Source: Streptomyces sp. YIM 121038 (GTDB lineage: Bacteria > Actinomycetota > Actinomycetes > Streptomycetales > Streptomycetaceae). From it: a DNA stretch of 64,000 bases. Shown one piece after another: positions 17,416-26,277 of the stretch. Below the pieces are notes generated by a model, which worked only from the letters and a program-made list of their open reading frames with translations, did no database searches and was not told the DNA's origin. Where the stretch lies: positions 8,678,001 to 8,742,000 of the forward strand of contig NZ_CP030771.1 in assembly GCF_006088715.1 (NCBI RefSeq), read 5' to 3'. The position numbers and the translations under genes were made by a program. Numbering within the stretch: the stretch's first letter is position 1; each line of letters begins with the position of its first letter.

Positions 17416-18779
17416 CCACGCCGGCCAGGGCCGCGGGGCACGACGCGCGCGACCGGCTCCGCGACGTGCTGCTCGCCCGCGTCGACGTCGCCCGCCACGT
17501 GGCGGAGGTGACCTCCTTCGACCGGCGGGCCCTCGACTCCTGGGTGCGCCGGGCGCTCGCGGCGACGGTGGCACACGCCTGCGACAACTCCCCGTTCTAC
17601 GCCGGCTTCGTCCCGGCCCACCTGGTGCGGGCCGTCGCGGACGGCGGCCCCGGGGCGTTCGGCGCGCTGCCCTTCACGACGCGCGAGCACCTCTCCGCCG
17701 CCTACCCCCTCGGCATGCTGGCCGTCCCGCGCAGGGACGTCATCCGGTTCGACGAGAGCTCGGGCACGGGCAACGGACGGCCCGTCGCGGCGTTCTTCAC
17801 GCGGAGGGACTGGCTGGAGAACAACCTGACGGTCGCCACCCTGCTCTCCCGCGTGCTGGACGAGCGGGACGTCGCGGCCATCGCCGTCCCCTACGAACTC
17901 GCCGGTGTGGGGCAGGACCTCGACCGCGCCATCGAGGTCCTGGGGTGCACCGTCGTCCCGCTGGGCGCCGCCTCGCCCTCCTGCACGCCCGAGCGCATGG
18001 TCGACGCCCTGCACCGCTCGGGCGCCACCACGCTCGTGTGCTCGGGGACGCGCGCGCTGTACCTCGGCGAGATCGCCCGGCGCCGCGGCCTCGACCCGCG
18101 CACCGACCTCACGGTCTCCAAGATCCTCATGGCCGGTGAAGGAGCGTCACCGGCCAAGAAGCGGCGCCTCGCCGACCAGTGGGGCGCCACCGCGTACTCG
18201 ATGTTCGGGATGACCGAGACCAACACGCTCGCCATGTTCTGCGCGCACCGGGAACTGCACCTCGTGGAGACGCGCACGTACTTCGAGATCGTGGACCCGG
18301 CGTCGGGCGAGCCCCTGCCCGACGGCAGCGTCGGCGAGCTCGCCCTGACGACGCTCGCGAGCCGGGCGATGCCCCTGCTGCGCTACCGGACCGGGGACGT
18401 CTGCCAGATCGAGGCCGCGCCCTGCGCGTGCGGCTCGCCGCTGCGCAGGCTGCGCCACCGCGGCCGCATCGGCGACCGGATCCGGATCGGCGAGCGGGGG
18501 ACGTCGCAGCTGGAGATCGAGGACATCGTCCTGGGGGCCATGACCCGGCCGCCGTACTACTTCGCCTTCCACGTCGACGGCGGCGTGCTGGAGATCGCCC
18601 TGCCGCCACAGAGCGCCGACGACGACGCGACCAGGACGGCGGTCGCCGACGGCGTCCGCGACCGCCTCGGTGCGCCGGCCCGGCTGCGCCGACTCGACGT
18701 CGCCCGGTTCGAAACCGCGCTGCGCACCTCGGCCAAGCCGACCATGCGCACCTTCAGCGCGCACCAGGAAGGGGGCTGA
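17412..18779 (+). CDS. PaaK-like adenylate-forming enzyme, intact, 455 aa
   Basis: A phenylacetate-CoA-ligase-type adenylating enzyme, which activates an aryl or acyl carboxylate as AMP ester and usually passes it to a thiol. The P-loop-like SSGTGNGRP, the FGMTETN aromatic/acid motif, RYRTGD and a C-terminal swinging domain (LRRLRHRGRIGDRI) are all present. A Cys pair near CACGSPLR is a common feature of this subgroup. Start overlaps the BtrH-2 stop; the ferredoxin gene begins 4 bases after its stop. It probably activates a carboxylic-acid intermediate of the pathway for the BtrH-type transferases. A shortened, motif-poor paralogue occurs at 25086. Confidence 0.85.
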   Translation: MTTPARAAGHDARDRLRDVLLARVDVARHVAEVTSFDRRALDSWVRRALAATVAHACDNSPFYAGFVPAHLVRAVADGGPGAFGALPFTTREHLSAAYPLGMLAVPRRDVIRFDESSGTGNGRPVAAFFTRRDWLENNLTVATLLSRVLDERDVAAIAVPYELAGVGQDLDRAIEVLGCTVVPLGAASPSCTPERMVDALHRSGATTLVCSGTRALYLGEIARRRGLDPRTDLTVSKILMAGEGASPAKKRRLADQWGATAYSMFGMTETNTLAMFCAHRELHLVETRTYFEIVDPASGEPLPDGSVGELALTTLASRAMPLLRYRTGDVCQIEAAPCACGSPLRRLRHRGRIGDRIRIGERGTSQLEIEDIVLGAMTRPPYYFAFHVDGGVLEIALPPQSADDDATRTAVADGVRDRLGAPARLRRLDVARFETALRTSAKPTMRTFSAHQEGG

Positions 18780-18782
18780 GGC

Positions 18783-19031
18783 GTGCCGACCGAACTGCCG
18801 CTTCCCACCCGCCTCCCGCTCGCGGGGCGGTTCGCGATCGATCAGACCTGCATCGACTGCCGCCTCTGCCAGGACCTCGCACCACAGAACTTCGAGTGCG
18901 ACGTCGACAACGACGTGCACTACGTCTGCAAACAGCCCGCAACGATGGATGAGCTCGAATGTGTCATCGACGCGCTGGAATCCTGCCCGACCGAATCGAT
19001 CCGGTATCTGGCCGCGTCCACGGAGGAGTGA
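18783..19031 (+). CDS. Single-cluster ferredoxin, 82 aa
   Basis: A small ferredoxin with C23-x2-C26-x2-C29 and a distal Cys-Pro (ESCPTES), the arrangement of one 4Fe-4S cluster. It is acidic overall, with the typical short spacing to the C-terminal CP. The GTG start has GGGGGCTGAGG directly upstream. It lies between the PaaK-like and TDO-like genes in the operon. Ferredoxins of this kind feed electrons to oxygenases, radical SAM enzymes or iron-sulfur oxidoreductases. Possible partners here are the molybdoenzyme (12966), the two radical SAM enzymes or the TDO-like protein. No ferredoxin reductase is encoded in the cluster. Confidence 0.88.
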   Translation: MPTELPLPTRLPLAGRFAIDQTCIDCRLCQDLAPQNFECDVDNDVHYVCKQPATMDELECVIDALESCPTESIRYLAASTEE

Positions 19032-19038
19032 TGGCGGA

Positions 19039-20520
19039 ATGTCAAGCCTGGAACACCCGGGGCGAGCCGAAGCGGGTGCTGAACGCGCCGCCGACGGGCG
19101 GCGGACGACCGGCCTCGGACCGGTGGCCGAGAGCTACGACCAACTGCACCGCATCGACCTCCTCGCCCTGGCGCGGGAGTCGCGGGGAGTGCCCCCGGCG
19201 TCCTACGACTCGCTGGTGTGCGCCGTCTTCCAGGCCGCGGAAGTGTGCCTGCTCAACCTGGTGCGGATGGCGGCCCGGACGCAGGCGTGCGTCGAGGCGG
19301 AGGACATCGCGGGCGCGTCCCGCTCCATCCAGTGGAGCAACGGATTCCATCGGCTGCTGCGCAGGCTCGGCTCGGTGATGTTCGACTTCCGCAGCCTCTT
19401 CGGGGCCAGCAGCACCGCCGGATCCACGAGCATCAGCATCGCCGACTCCGCGGGGTACGCGGCGTACGCCGACGCACTGCGCGGCCTCGAAGGGACCGTG
19501 AAGGAGTCGCTGCTGCTCGGCGCGCCGGACGTGGCCCGCGCGACGATCGCGTCGAAGAGCATCGACGACTCCCTGTACCGCGTGCTGCACGGCATCAGGA
19601 TCGGCTGTCACGACGCGACGAAGTGGGAGGGCGACCTCACCGGGGTCCCCGTGGAGACCCACAGCGGTGTGGACGAACTCCTCTCCACCGAGATCCTCGC
19701 GCGGGCGGTCGCCGCCACCGAGCTCAACGCGACGACGCTGCACGGCGAGTTCGTCGCCCTGCACCAGATCCCGGAGATCCTGTGCGCCGAGGCCAACGAC
19801 CACCTCGAAGTCGCCATCCGGCACCTCCGCTCGTCGTCCCTGAGCGAGGCGTCGCAGCACCTCGCGGCCTGCCGCACGATGCTGGAGCCGATCGTCGAGG
19901 CGCAGCGCGTCATGGCCGAGCACCTGGCGACCGGTGAGTACCACGCCTTCCGTACGAATCTCGGCCCGGCGAGCGGTACGCACTCGCTGGCGATCAAACA
20001 GCACATGTTCAAGGACCTGTTCAAGCACCTGTGGAACGACATGGAGGCGTGGCTGGGCTCGCTGGGGGAGCCGTCCCTCGACGAAGCCGTGCGGCACATC
20101 GACGAGCGCCGCCACCAGGACCCGGCGGCATGGCTGCGGCACAGCGTGGTCGACCAGGCCTTCCAGCTGCACTTCGCCCACCAGGAGTGGCGGCACGAGC
20201 ATCTGCACATGCCGCGCAACTGCCTGGGCAGCGGCGGGACGAAGTCGATGATCGGCATCCCCGACGGGCCCCAGGCGGTCTACAAGATGCGTGAGGCGGC
20301 GAACTGCCAGAGCGCGCTCGCCGCGGTGCACCGGGCCCGGCGCGTGAGCCTCGCGAACTCCGCGCCGGACTCACCGCTCGCCAAGCTCATCGCGGACCCG
20401 GCGTCGGTGGACTCCGAGCTGATGCGCGTGGTCGGCGAGGCGACGCGCGAGTACTTCCCGCAGGTGCAGGAGCAGAGCTACCAGCCGTTCCGCTCGGGTG
20501 CGGCCGAGCGAAACCCCTAG
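19039..20520 (+). CDS. Tandem tryptophan-2,3-dioxygenase-fold protein, 493 aa
   Basis: The C-terminal half (about residues 210-420) follows the heme-dependent tryptophan dioxygenase fold: ALHQIPEIL corresponds to the THQ-x-ELW helix, FRTNLGPASGTHS to the substrate-loop signature, and WRHEHLH around H386 to the axial heme histidine before a Gly-rich GSGGT loop. The N-terminal half (about 54-200) repeats the same order in a degraded form (AVFQAAEVC; FRSLFGASSTAGSTS), so the gene looks like an internal duplication. Ordinary TDO is about 280 residues. Relatives such as MarE and SfmD oxygenate indole or tyrosine derivatives in antibiotic pathways. ATG 19039 has GGAGGAG upstream. Expected role is oxygenation of an aromatic amino-acid intermediate. 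Confidence 0.72.
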   Translation: MSSLEHPGRAEAGAERAADGRRTTGLGPVAESYDQLHRIDLLALARESRGVPPASYDSLVCAVFQAAEVCLLNLVRMAARTQACVEAEDIAGASRSIQWSNGFHRLLRRLGSVMFDFRSLFGASSTAGSTSISIADSAGYAAYADALRGLEGTVKESLLLGAPDVARATIASKSIDDSLYRVLHGIRIGCHDATKWEGDLTGVPVETHSGVDELLSTEILARAVAATELNATTLHGEFVALHQIPEILCAEANDHLEVAIRHLRSSSLSEASQHLAACRTMLEPIVEAQRVMAEHLATGEYHAFRTNLGPASGTHSLAIKQHMFKDLFKHLWNDMEAWLGSLGEPSLDEAVRHIDERRHQDPAAWLRHSVVDQAFQLHFAHQEWRHEHLHMPRNCLGSGGTKSMIGIPDGPQAVYKMREAANCQSALAAVHRARRVSLANSAPDSPLAKLIADPASVDSELMRVVGEATREYFPQVQEQSYQPFRSGAAERNP

Positions 20521-20531
20521 GAGTGCTGACG

Positions 20532-22040
20532 GTGACGACAGCAGAACCGAGGGCCTCCGACACCGCGGGGCCGAGCGACGACATCGAGATCCTGCCGGGC
20601 TCCTCCGGAGGCGCGTGGCGCGGGCAGGAGTACACGGCCAGTCTCCGCGACAAGCGGGAGGTCTGGTCCGAAGGGCGCCGGATCGACGTGACCGGCGAGC
20701 CGAGGTTCCAGCCGATGCTGACCACCCTGGCCGGTCTCTACGACGACCAGCACGCACCGGACCGCGCGGACGAGATGCTCTACCGGTCACCCACCACGGG
20801 CAGGCTCGTCAGCCGCTCCTACCTCGCCCCGTCGAGCAGGGAGGAACTCGGCCTGAAGTGGCGGAACTCCCGCCGCTGGGCGCAGAGTTCGGGCGGCCAG
20901 CTCTCCCGGGTGCCCGACTTCATGGCGAACGTCGTCGTCGGGCTCTACGACTACCGCTTCGAGCTGGCGAAGGTGGATCCGGAGTTCGGCCGCAACGCGG
21001 AGAACTACTACCACCACTGCCGCGAGAACGACCTCTCGCTCACGCACGGCCTGGGCGACCCCCAGATCGACCGGTCGTCGAGCCCCGTCGAGCGCCCCGA
21101 ACTCGGGCTGCGCGTGGTGCGCCGCGGCGCGGACGGCATCGTCGTACGGGGCGCCAAACAGATCGCGACCCTGGCCCCCTACGCCCATGACGTGCTCATC
21201 TACCTCTCCCCGGCGAACTACCTCCGCGAGGACCCGGCCTTCGTCTGCTGGTTCGGCATCCCCATCGCCACCCCGGGCCTTCGCGTGCTGTGCCGGAAGT
21301 CGTACGTCGACGCGTCCGGCGGCCTGGCCTCGCGGTTCGACGAGCAGGACGCCATGCTCGTGTTCGACGACGTGTTCGTGCCGATGTCGCGGGTGTTCCT
21401 GCTCGACGACTCCGGCGTGGCCGCCCGGGGGTTCCACGAGCTCAACAAGTGGTCGCTCTACACCGGCCAGCTCCGCTTCTACTACCGGCTGCGGACCATG
21501 CTCGGTGTGGCCTCGCTCCTCGCCCAGTCGATCGGCGTCGACAAGTTCCGCGAAGTCAGTGCCATGCTCGGCGAGTTGACGTCGTACGTGGAGATCGTGC
21601 GCCTCGGGCTCGCCGCGGTGGACGCCGAGGCCGTGCCGACCGCGTCCGGCCTGCTCGCCCCGGGCTCCACGGCCGCCCTCGACGCCGTCGCCGGGGGCTT
21701 CTCGGCCCGGGCGTCGGCCATCATCCGGCAGATCGGCGCCTCGGGCCTGATCATGCAGCCCACGCACGGCGACCTGGGCGCGGCCGAGCTGCGCGACGTC
21801 CTGGACACCTATATGTGCGGGCGGGACATCGGCGTGGACGAGAAGGCCCGGATCTTCGGTCTCGCCGCGGACCTCGTCGTCGACCGCTTCGGGATGCGCC
21901 AGGAGCTGTACGAGTCCTGGAACCGCGGTGACCCGGCCCGGGTCCGCTCGATGCTGTACGCCACGTATCCGGACCTGGAACGGTGCGAGAGCCAGGTCCG
22001 CGAGCTGCTCGCAGGACGGAACGGCAGCCATGGGTCCTGA
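20532..22040 (+). CDS. HpaB-type FADH2-dependent aromatic hydroxylase, 502 aa
   Basis: This belongs to the 4-hydroxyphenylacetate 3-monooxygenase (HpaB) / acyl-CoA-dehydrogenase-like flavin monooxygenases, which ortho-hydroxylate phenols using reduced FAD supplied by a separate reductase. Visible landmarks are the N-terminal ASLRDKREVW, the central DARFDEQD-like flavin region (here ASRFDEQDAMLVFDDVFVP) and the helical C-terminal domain. GTG 20532 is chosen because AGGAG lies 8 bases upstream; GTG 20523 is also in frame. The stop overlaps the next gene by 11 bases, and that gene carries a flavin-reductase domain, which supplies the missing partner. Likely substrates are phenolic, tyrosine- or hydroxyindole-derived intermediates. 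Confidence 0.85.
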   Translation: MTTAEPRASDTAGPSDDIEILPGSSGGAWRGQEYTASLRDKREVWSEGRRIDVTGEPRFQPMLTTLAGLYDDQHAPDRADEMLYRSPTTGRLVSRSYLAPSSREELGLKWRNSRRWAQSSGGQLSRVPDFMANVVVGLYDYRFELAKVDPEFGRNAENYYHHCRENDLSLTHGLGDPQIDRSSSPVERPELGLRVVRRGADGIVVRGAKQIATLAPYAHDVLIYLSPANYLREDPAFVCWFGIPIATPGLRVLCRKSYVDASGGLASRFDEQDAMLVFDDVFVPMSRVFLLDDSGVAARGFHELNKWSLYTGQLRFYYRLRTMLGVASLLAQSIGVDKFREVSAMLGELTSYVEIVRLGLAAVDAEAVPTASGLLAPGSTAALDAVAGGFSARASAIIRQIGASGLIMQPTHGDLGAAELRDVLDTYMCGRDIGVDEKARIFGLAADLVVDRFGMRQELYESWNRGDPARVRSMLYATYPDLERCESQVRELLAGRNGSHGS

Positions 22041-25000
22041 CAGCATCGTTCTCGAAGGAGTGGCCACCCACAATTTGAAGTCCGTCGACGTCTCGTTTCC
22101 CAAGGGAAAGCTGGTCGTCGCCGTCGGGGTCTCGGGTTCGGGCAAGTCGTCCCTCGTCATCGACACCCTGTTCGAGCATTCCAAGTCGCTGTATCTGGGT
22201 GCCCTGTCGAGCAAGTCCCTCGACATGGGGGACGGCGACTACCAATTCGACCGCATCGCGGGCACCCAGCCGCCCGTGGCGCTGCGCCAGCGCGACGGCG
22301 GCCTGTCGAATCCGCGCTCGACCGTCGGCACGCTCACCGGTCTCGACGGGCTCTACCGGCTGCTGTTCGGGGCGGGCTCCAGGCCCGTCTGCCCGGCCTG
22401 CCTGGGGCCGACGAAGCCGGACCTGTTCTGCGACGACTGCGGCTGTTTCGCCGAACCGCACACGGCCCGGCACTTCAGTCCCAACAGGAAGGAGGGCAAG
22501 TGTCTGCACTGCGACGGCGTCGGCGAGATCGTCGATTTCTCGCTGGAGAAAATCATTCCCGACCCGTCGAAGACGCTGCGGGAAATCTGGGACAACGCCG
22601 ATCCGGGCACGTTCGCGATTCCCAATGTGCGCAAGGTCTTCGAAGCGATGGCCGCGGACACGGGCCTGGACCTCGACACCCCCTATGAATCGTTGAGTCC
22701 GGAACAATGTGAGCGGGTGCTCCACGGCACGGACACGGTGTACACGATCAAGGTCCGTAAGGTCACCAACGACTTCCGCTTCGAAGGAATTCTGGGATTC
22801 CTCCAGCGCTCGTACAAGAACACCTCGTCCGCGTCGCGGCGCAACGCGTTCACGAACTACCTGGGAAAGGAGCCGTGTTCCGCGTGCGCGGGCGGACGGC
22901 TCAGGCCCGAGTCGCTCAAGGCGACGGTCGCCGGGCACACCTTCCACGACTTCCAGAGCGACGAGCTGTCGCACTCGATCGCCCGGCTGCGGGAGAGCCT
23001 GTCGTCGGGCGGTCTGCCGCCGCAGGTCCGCGAGCTCGCGACGGCCATCGTCAAACAGAGTGCAAACATCGTGGAGGTCGGTCTGGGCCATCTGCACCTG
23101 CAACGACCCGTGGCGACGCTGTCCGGCGGCGAGCTCCAGCGGCTCCTCCTCGCGCAGCACCTCGCGAGCGATCTGACCGGCGTCATGTACGTCCTGGACG
23201 AGCCCACCGCGGGACTCCACGAGAGCGACACGGGCAGGCTCCTCACCTCGCTGCGCCGGCTCAGGGACCTCGGGAACACCGTCATCGTCATCGAGCACGA
23301 CGAGACCGTCATCAGGGCCGCCGACTGGATCGTGGAGCTGGGCCCGGGCGCGGGGTCGCGCGGCGGCGAGGTCGTCTTCGAGGGCCGCTTCGCCGACCTC
23401 CTGCGCGTCGGCCGGTCGCCGACGGCGGCCGCCCTGCTGTCCCGCGCGCCGTCCCGCACCAAGTCCGACCTGAGTGACGGGGCGTGGCTCGAGGTGCGCG
23501 ACATCTCCCGCAACAACGTCGTACGGGAGGCCGCGAGGTTCCCGGTCGGCGGGCTCACCTGCGTCTCCGGCGTGTCGGGGGCGGGCAAGAGCTCGCTGGT
23601 GGCGGGCGTCCACGACGCCGTGTCGCGGGCCATCGCCCGGCGCGTGGCGGGCGTGGCGGACGACAGCGCCGACGTCACGGGCGCGGCCGCCCTGGACGAG
23701 GTCATCCACGTCGAGCAGCGCGCCATCGGCCGGTCGAGCCGCAGCACGCTCGTCACCTACATCGGCATCGGCGACCACATCCGGGACGCCTTCGCGGCCA
23801 GTGCCGACGCGGCCGAACGAGGCCTGAGCCGAGCGCAGTTCAGTCCGAACGTGCCCGGCGGCCGCTGCGAGGCGTGCAAGGGGCTCGGCCTCTCCGAGAT
23901 CGAGATGACGCTCTTCAAGAGCGAGTTCATCGTGTGCCCGGAGTGCGAGGGACGCAAGTTCCAGGACCACGTGCTCGACGTGCGCCTGCGCGGCAGCAAC
24001 ATCCACGACGTCCTGTCGATGACCGTCGAGGACGCCCTCGGCTGGTTCGAGCCGGACAGCCACCCGAAGGTCGCCCAGGCCCTCACCGTCCTGAACGAGT
24101 TCGGCCTGGGGTATCTGCAACTGGGGTGCGCGACGACCACCCTCTCCGGCGGCGAGGCACAGCGGCTCAACCTCGCGAGCGAGCTGCTCACCCAGCGCCG
24201 CAGCCGCACGCTGTTCATCTTCGACGAGCCGACGCGCGGCCTGCACGCCGCCGACATCCGCCACCTCCTGACGCTGTTCGAGCGGCTGCTGTCCACGGGA
24301 AACACCATCATCGTCATCGAGCACCACACGAAGGTCATCTCGATCGCGGACTGGGTGGTCGACCTCGGCCCCGGCGCGGGCGGCGACGGCGGCCGCGTCA
24401 TCCACTGCGGCACCCCCGAGGACCTCGCCGACAACCCGCACAGCAGCACGGGACAGTACGTGCGCGAACTCCGGGACGGTGTCGGCCCGCCGGTCCACCA
24501 GCCGCAGGCGGCCGACGCCTCCGGGGCCGTGGAACACGCGCGGCCGGGCGCGGCGCCCGATCTGCGGGGCCTCGCAAAGCTGCTGCCGCTGGCCATCACG
24601 GTGGTCGCCGGGACGAAGCGGCACGCGGAACAGAACGGGTCGACGCCCTACGGGCTCGTGATCGGCTCCCTCACCGTCGTCTCCGAGGAACTGGCGCTGA
24701 TCGGCTTCCTGGTGCGGTCGCGCAGCACGAGCTGGTCGGCCATCGCGGGCGAGGGCCGGCTCTGCGTCAACGTCCTCGACGAACAGCAGACGGACGTGGC
24801 CGCCGCGCTCTCGCAGGGCAGGCCGGACAGCCGCTTCGAGGACCTGTCCTGGACCCCGTCGGCGAACGGCTGCCCCCGGCTCTCCGGCGCCTTCGGGACC
24901 ATCGACTGCAGCCTGGAGTCGGCGTACCAGCTCGGCGATCACGAATTCGTCCTGGCGAAGGCCGTGAGCGTCGACATGAATCCCCAGCAGGACCGGCGGC

Positions 25001-25083
25001 CGCTGCTGCGCACCGGCCCGCCCGACAGCGCCCTGGACGCCTACGGATGGCGCCGCTACGACGAAGAGGCGGGGGTGAGGTGA
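22030..25083 (+). CDS. UvrA-like ATPase fused to a flavin reductase, 1017 aa
   Basis: Residues 1 to about 830 form a UvrA-like double ABC ATPase: two Walker A loops (GVSGSGKSS; GVSGAGKSS), two ABC signatures (TLSGGELQR; TLSGGEAQR), two Walker B strands (VLDEPTAGL; IFDEPTRGL) and zinc modules including GGRCEACKGLG with CPECEG. Residues from about 842 to the end match the HpaC/FMN-red type flavin reductase fold (LPLAITVVAGT, YGLVIGSLTVVS, LCVNVL, FEDLSW, FVLAKAVSVD). DrrC-like UvrA paralogues protect producers of DNA-binding drugs, and flavin reductases feed HpaB hydroxylases such as the one encoded just upstream with an 11-base overlap. One chain therefore seems to combine resistance with redox supply. 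The frame is continuous with no sign of assembly error. Confidence 0.88.
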   Translation: MGPDSIVLEGVATHNLKSVDVSFPKGKLVVAVGVSGSGKSSLVIDTLFEHSKSLYLGALSSKSLDMGDGDYQFDRIAGTQPPVALRQRDGGLSNPRSTVGTLTGLDGLYRLLFGAGSRPVCPACLGPTKPDLFCDDCGCFAEPHTARHFSPNRKEGKCLHCDGVGEIVDFSLEKIIPDPSKTLREIWDNADPGTFAIPNVRKVFEAMAADTGLDLDTPYESLSPEQCERVLHGTDTVYTIKVRKVTNDFRFEGILGFLQRSYKNTSSASRRNAFTNYLGKEPCSACAGGRLRPESLKATVAGHTFHDFQSDELSHSIARLRESLSSGGLPPQVRELATAIVKQSANIVEVGLGHLHLQRPVATLSGGELQRLLLAQHLASDLTGVMYVLDEPTAGLHESDTGRLLTSLRRLRDLGNTVIVIEHDETVIRAADWIVELGPGAGSRGGEVVFEGRFADLLRVGRSPTAAALLSRAPSRTKSDLSDGAWLEVRDISRNNVVREAARFPVGGLTCVSGVSGAGKSSLVAGVHDAVSRAIARRVAGVADDSADVTGAAALDEVIHVEQRAIGRSSRSTLVTYIGIGDHIRDAFAASADAAERGLSRAQFSPNVPGGRCEACKGLGLSEIEMTLFKSEFIVCPECEGRKFQDHVLDVRLRGSNIHDVLSMTVEDALGWFEPDSHPKVAQALTVLNEFGLGYLQLGCATTTLSGGEAQRLNLASELLTQRRSRTLFIFDEPTRGLHAADIRHLLTLFERLLSTGNTIIVIEHHTKVISIADWVVDLGPGAGGDGGRVIHCGTPEDLADNPHSSTGQYVRELRDGVGPPVHQPQAADASGAVEHARPGAAPDLRGLAKLLPLAITVVAGTKRHAEQNGSTPYGLVIGSLTVVSEELALIGFLVRSRSTSWSAIAGEGRLCVNVLDEQQTDVAAALSQGRPDSRFEDLSWTPSANGCPRLSGAFGTIDCSLESAYQLGDHEFVLAKAVSVDMNPQQDRRPLLRTGPPDSALDAYGWRRYDEEAGVR

Positions 25084-25085
25084 CG

Positions 25086-26207
25086 ATGTCCGAGCCCGTA
25101 TCGGGGCTGTACGAGCGCTTCCTGGAGCTCCTTTCGCCGGGGCCCGGCCCCGCCGGGCCGCCCCCGCTGAGCGAGGGCCGCGCACCGGCCCGTGCGCGCT
25201 ACGGCGAGCGGATCGACGGCACGGGCCGCTCACACCCCGTCCTCATCACGCGGGACGAGTGGATCCTCGACCAGATCGACCTGGCCCGGTCCTTCGACCA
25301 GCTCCTGACGGCGGACGGCGTCGTCGTGGTGGCGGCCCCGTACGAACTGTCCTTCACCGGTGCCGGAGTCGACCGCGCCATCGAGCTGATCGGCGCGTCC
25401 GTGATCTCCGTCGGCACCAGCAACACCATCTGCCCGATGCCCCGGCTGCTCGCGCTGATCAAGGAGTACGAGGTGACGGCCCTGGTCTGCTCGCCGGGCC
25501 TGGCCACGGAACTGGCCGGACTCGCGCTCGCGTCGGAGCAGCCGCTCGACCACTCGACCGTCCGCTCCGTGATCTGCGTCGGGGAGGCCTGCTCGCGCAA
25601 GCGCCTGGACCGGATCGGCGCCGCGTGGGGGGCGCGGGCCTGCGCGCTCTACGGGACCGCGTCGACGCCCACCGTGGCCGTTCCGTGCGCGTACGGCGCG
25701 CTGCACGTGTGCGACCACCGGCTGCGGGCGTCCGTCCGGGACGTGCCGAGCGGCGGGACCGCCCCCGACGGGGCCCGTGTGCGGGGCGCCGTCACCCGCG
25801 GCGAACTGCTGCTCGCCGCCGCGGACACCGGCTCGCCGGACGGCGAGAGCCGTGCGACCGGTGAGCTGGTCGAACTGGGGCCCGCGGACCGCGCGTGCGC
25901 CTGCGGTGCGAGGAGCGCCGTCCTGACTCCGCTCGGCCGTGTGAGCGAGGCGGTCGCCGCCCGCCGCGGGCCGGTCTCCGCGGTCGACGTGGAGCGCGTC
26001 GTCTTCGACTGCGCCGAGCTGGCGCCGCACTTCGCCTGCGCCGTCCGGGAGGGCGGATTCGACGTGACGTGCGCGGTCACGGACGGCGGGACGGTCCGCG
26101 ACGGAGAGGCGAAACGGTCACTGGAGAAGCGGATCCGCGCGGAGCTGGACGTCGACGCCGACGTCCGGATCGTCGCCGTGCACGACTGGAACACCGCCGT
26201 GTCCTGA
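25086..26207 (+). CDS. Degenerate PaaK-like protein, 373 aa
   Basis: It aligns with the PaaK-like enzyme at 17412 (VVVAAPYELSFTGAGVDRAIE against VAAIAVPYELAGVGQ; IELIGASVISVG against IEVLGCTVVPLG), but about 100 N-terminal residues are missing and the key motifs are eroded. The P-loop is reduced to DGTGRSHP, the FGMTETN motif has become YGTASTP without the acidic residue, and the RYRTGD motif is not recognisable. It probably cannot adenylate on its own. It may bind and regulate the intact enzyme or recognise a shared substrate. GGGGTGAGGTG precedes the ATG; it follows the UvrA-fusion gene by 2 bases. The frame is open and well coded, so a maintained pseudoenzyme is likelier than a decaying gene. 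Confidence 0.68.
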   Translation: MSEPVSGLYERFLELLSPGPGPAGPPPLSEGRAPARARYGERIDGTGRSHPVLITRDEWILDQIDLARSFDQLLTADGVVVVAAPYELSFTGAGVDRAIELIGASVISVGTSNTICPMPRLLALIKEYEVTALVCSPGLATELAGLALASEQPLDHSTVRSVICVGEACSRKRLDRIGAAWGARACALYGTASTPTVAVPCAYGALHVCDHRLRASVRDVPSGGTAPDGARVRGAVTRGELLLAAADTGSPDGESRATGELVELGPADRACACGARSAVLTPLGRVSEAVAARRGPVSAVDVERVVFDCAELAPHFACAVREGGFDVTCAVTDGGTVRDGEAKRSLEKRIRAELDVDADVRIVAVHDWNTAVS

Positions 26208-26277
26208 CCTTCTCCCGGCCGTGGCGAAGCCCTCGCCGCGGCCGAACCACCGGTGGCATCTCGAGGAGACGAGACGT

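Noticed and set aside
22030..25083. Genuine excision-repair UvrA
   Set aside because: The protein carries a flavin-reductase domain, lies inside a biosynthetic operon and has no uvrB or uvrC nearby; a paralogue for self-protection fits better.
21751..25233. Very long antisense open frame opposite the UvrA-flavin reductase gene
   Set aside because: High-GC codon bias keeps the complementary frame open; its translation is Arg/Ala/Gly-rich without any family landmark.
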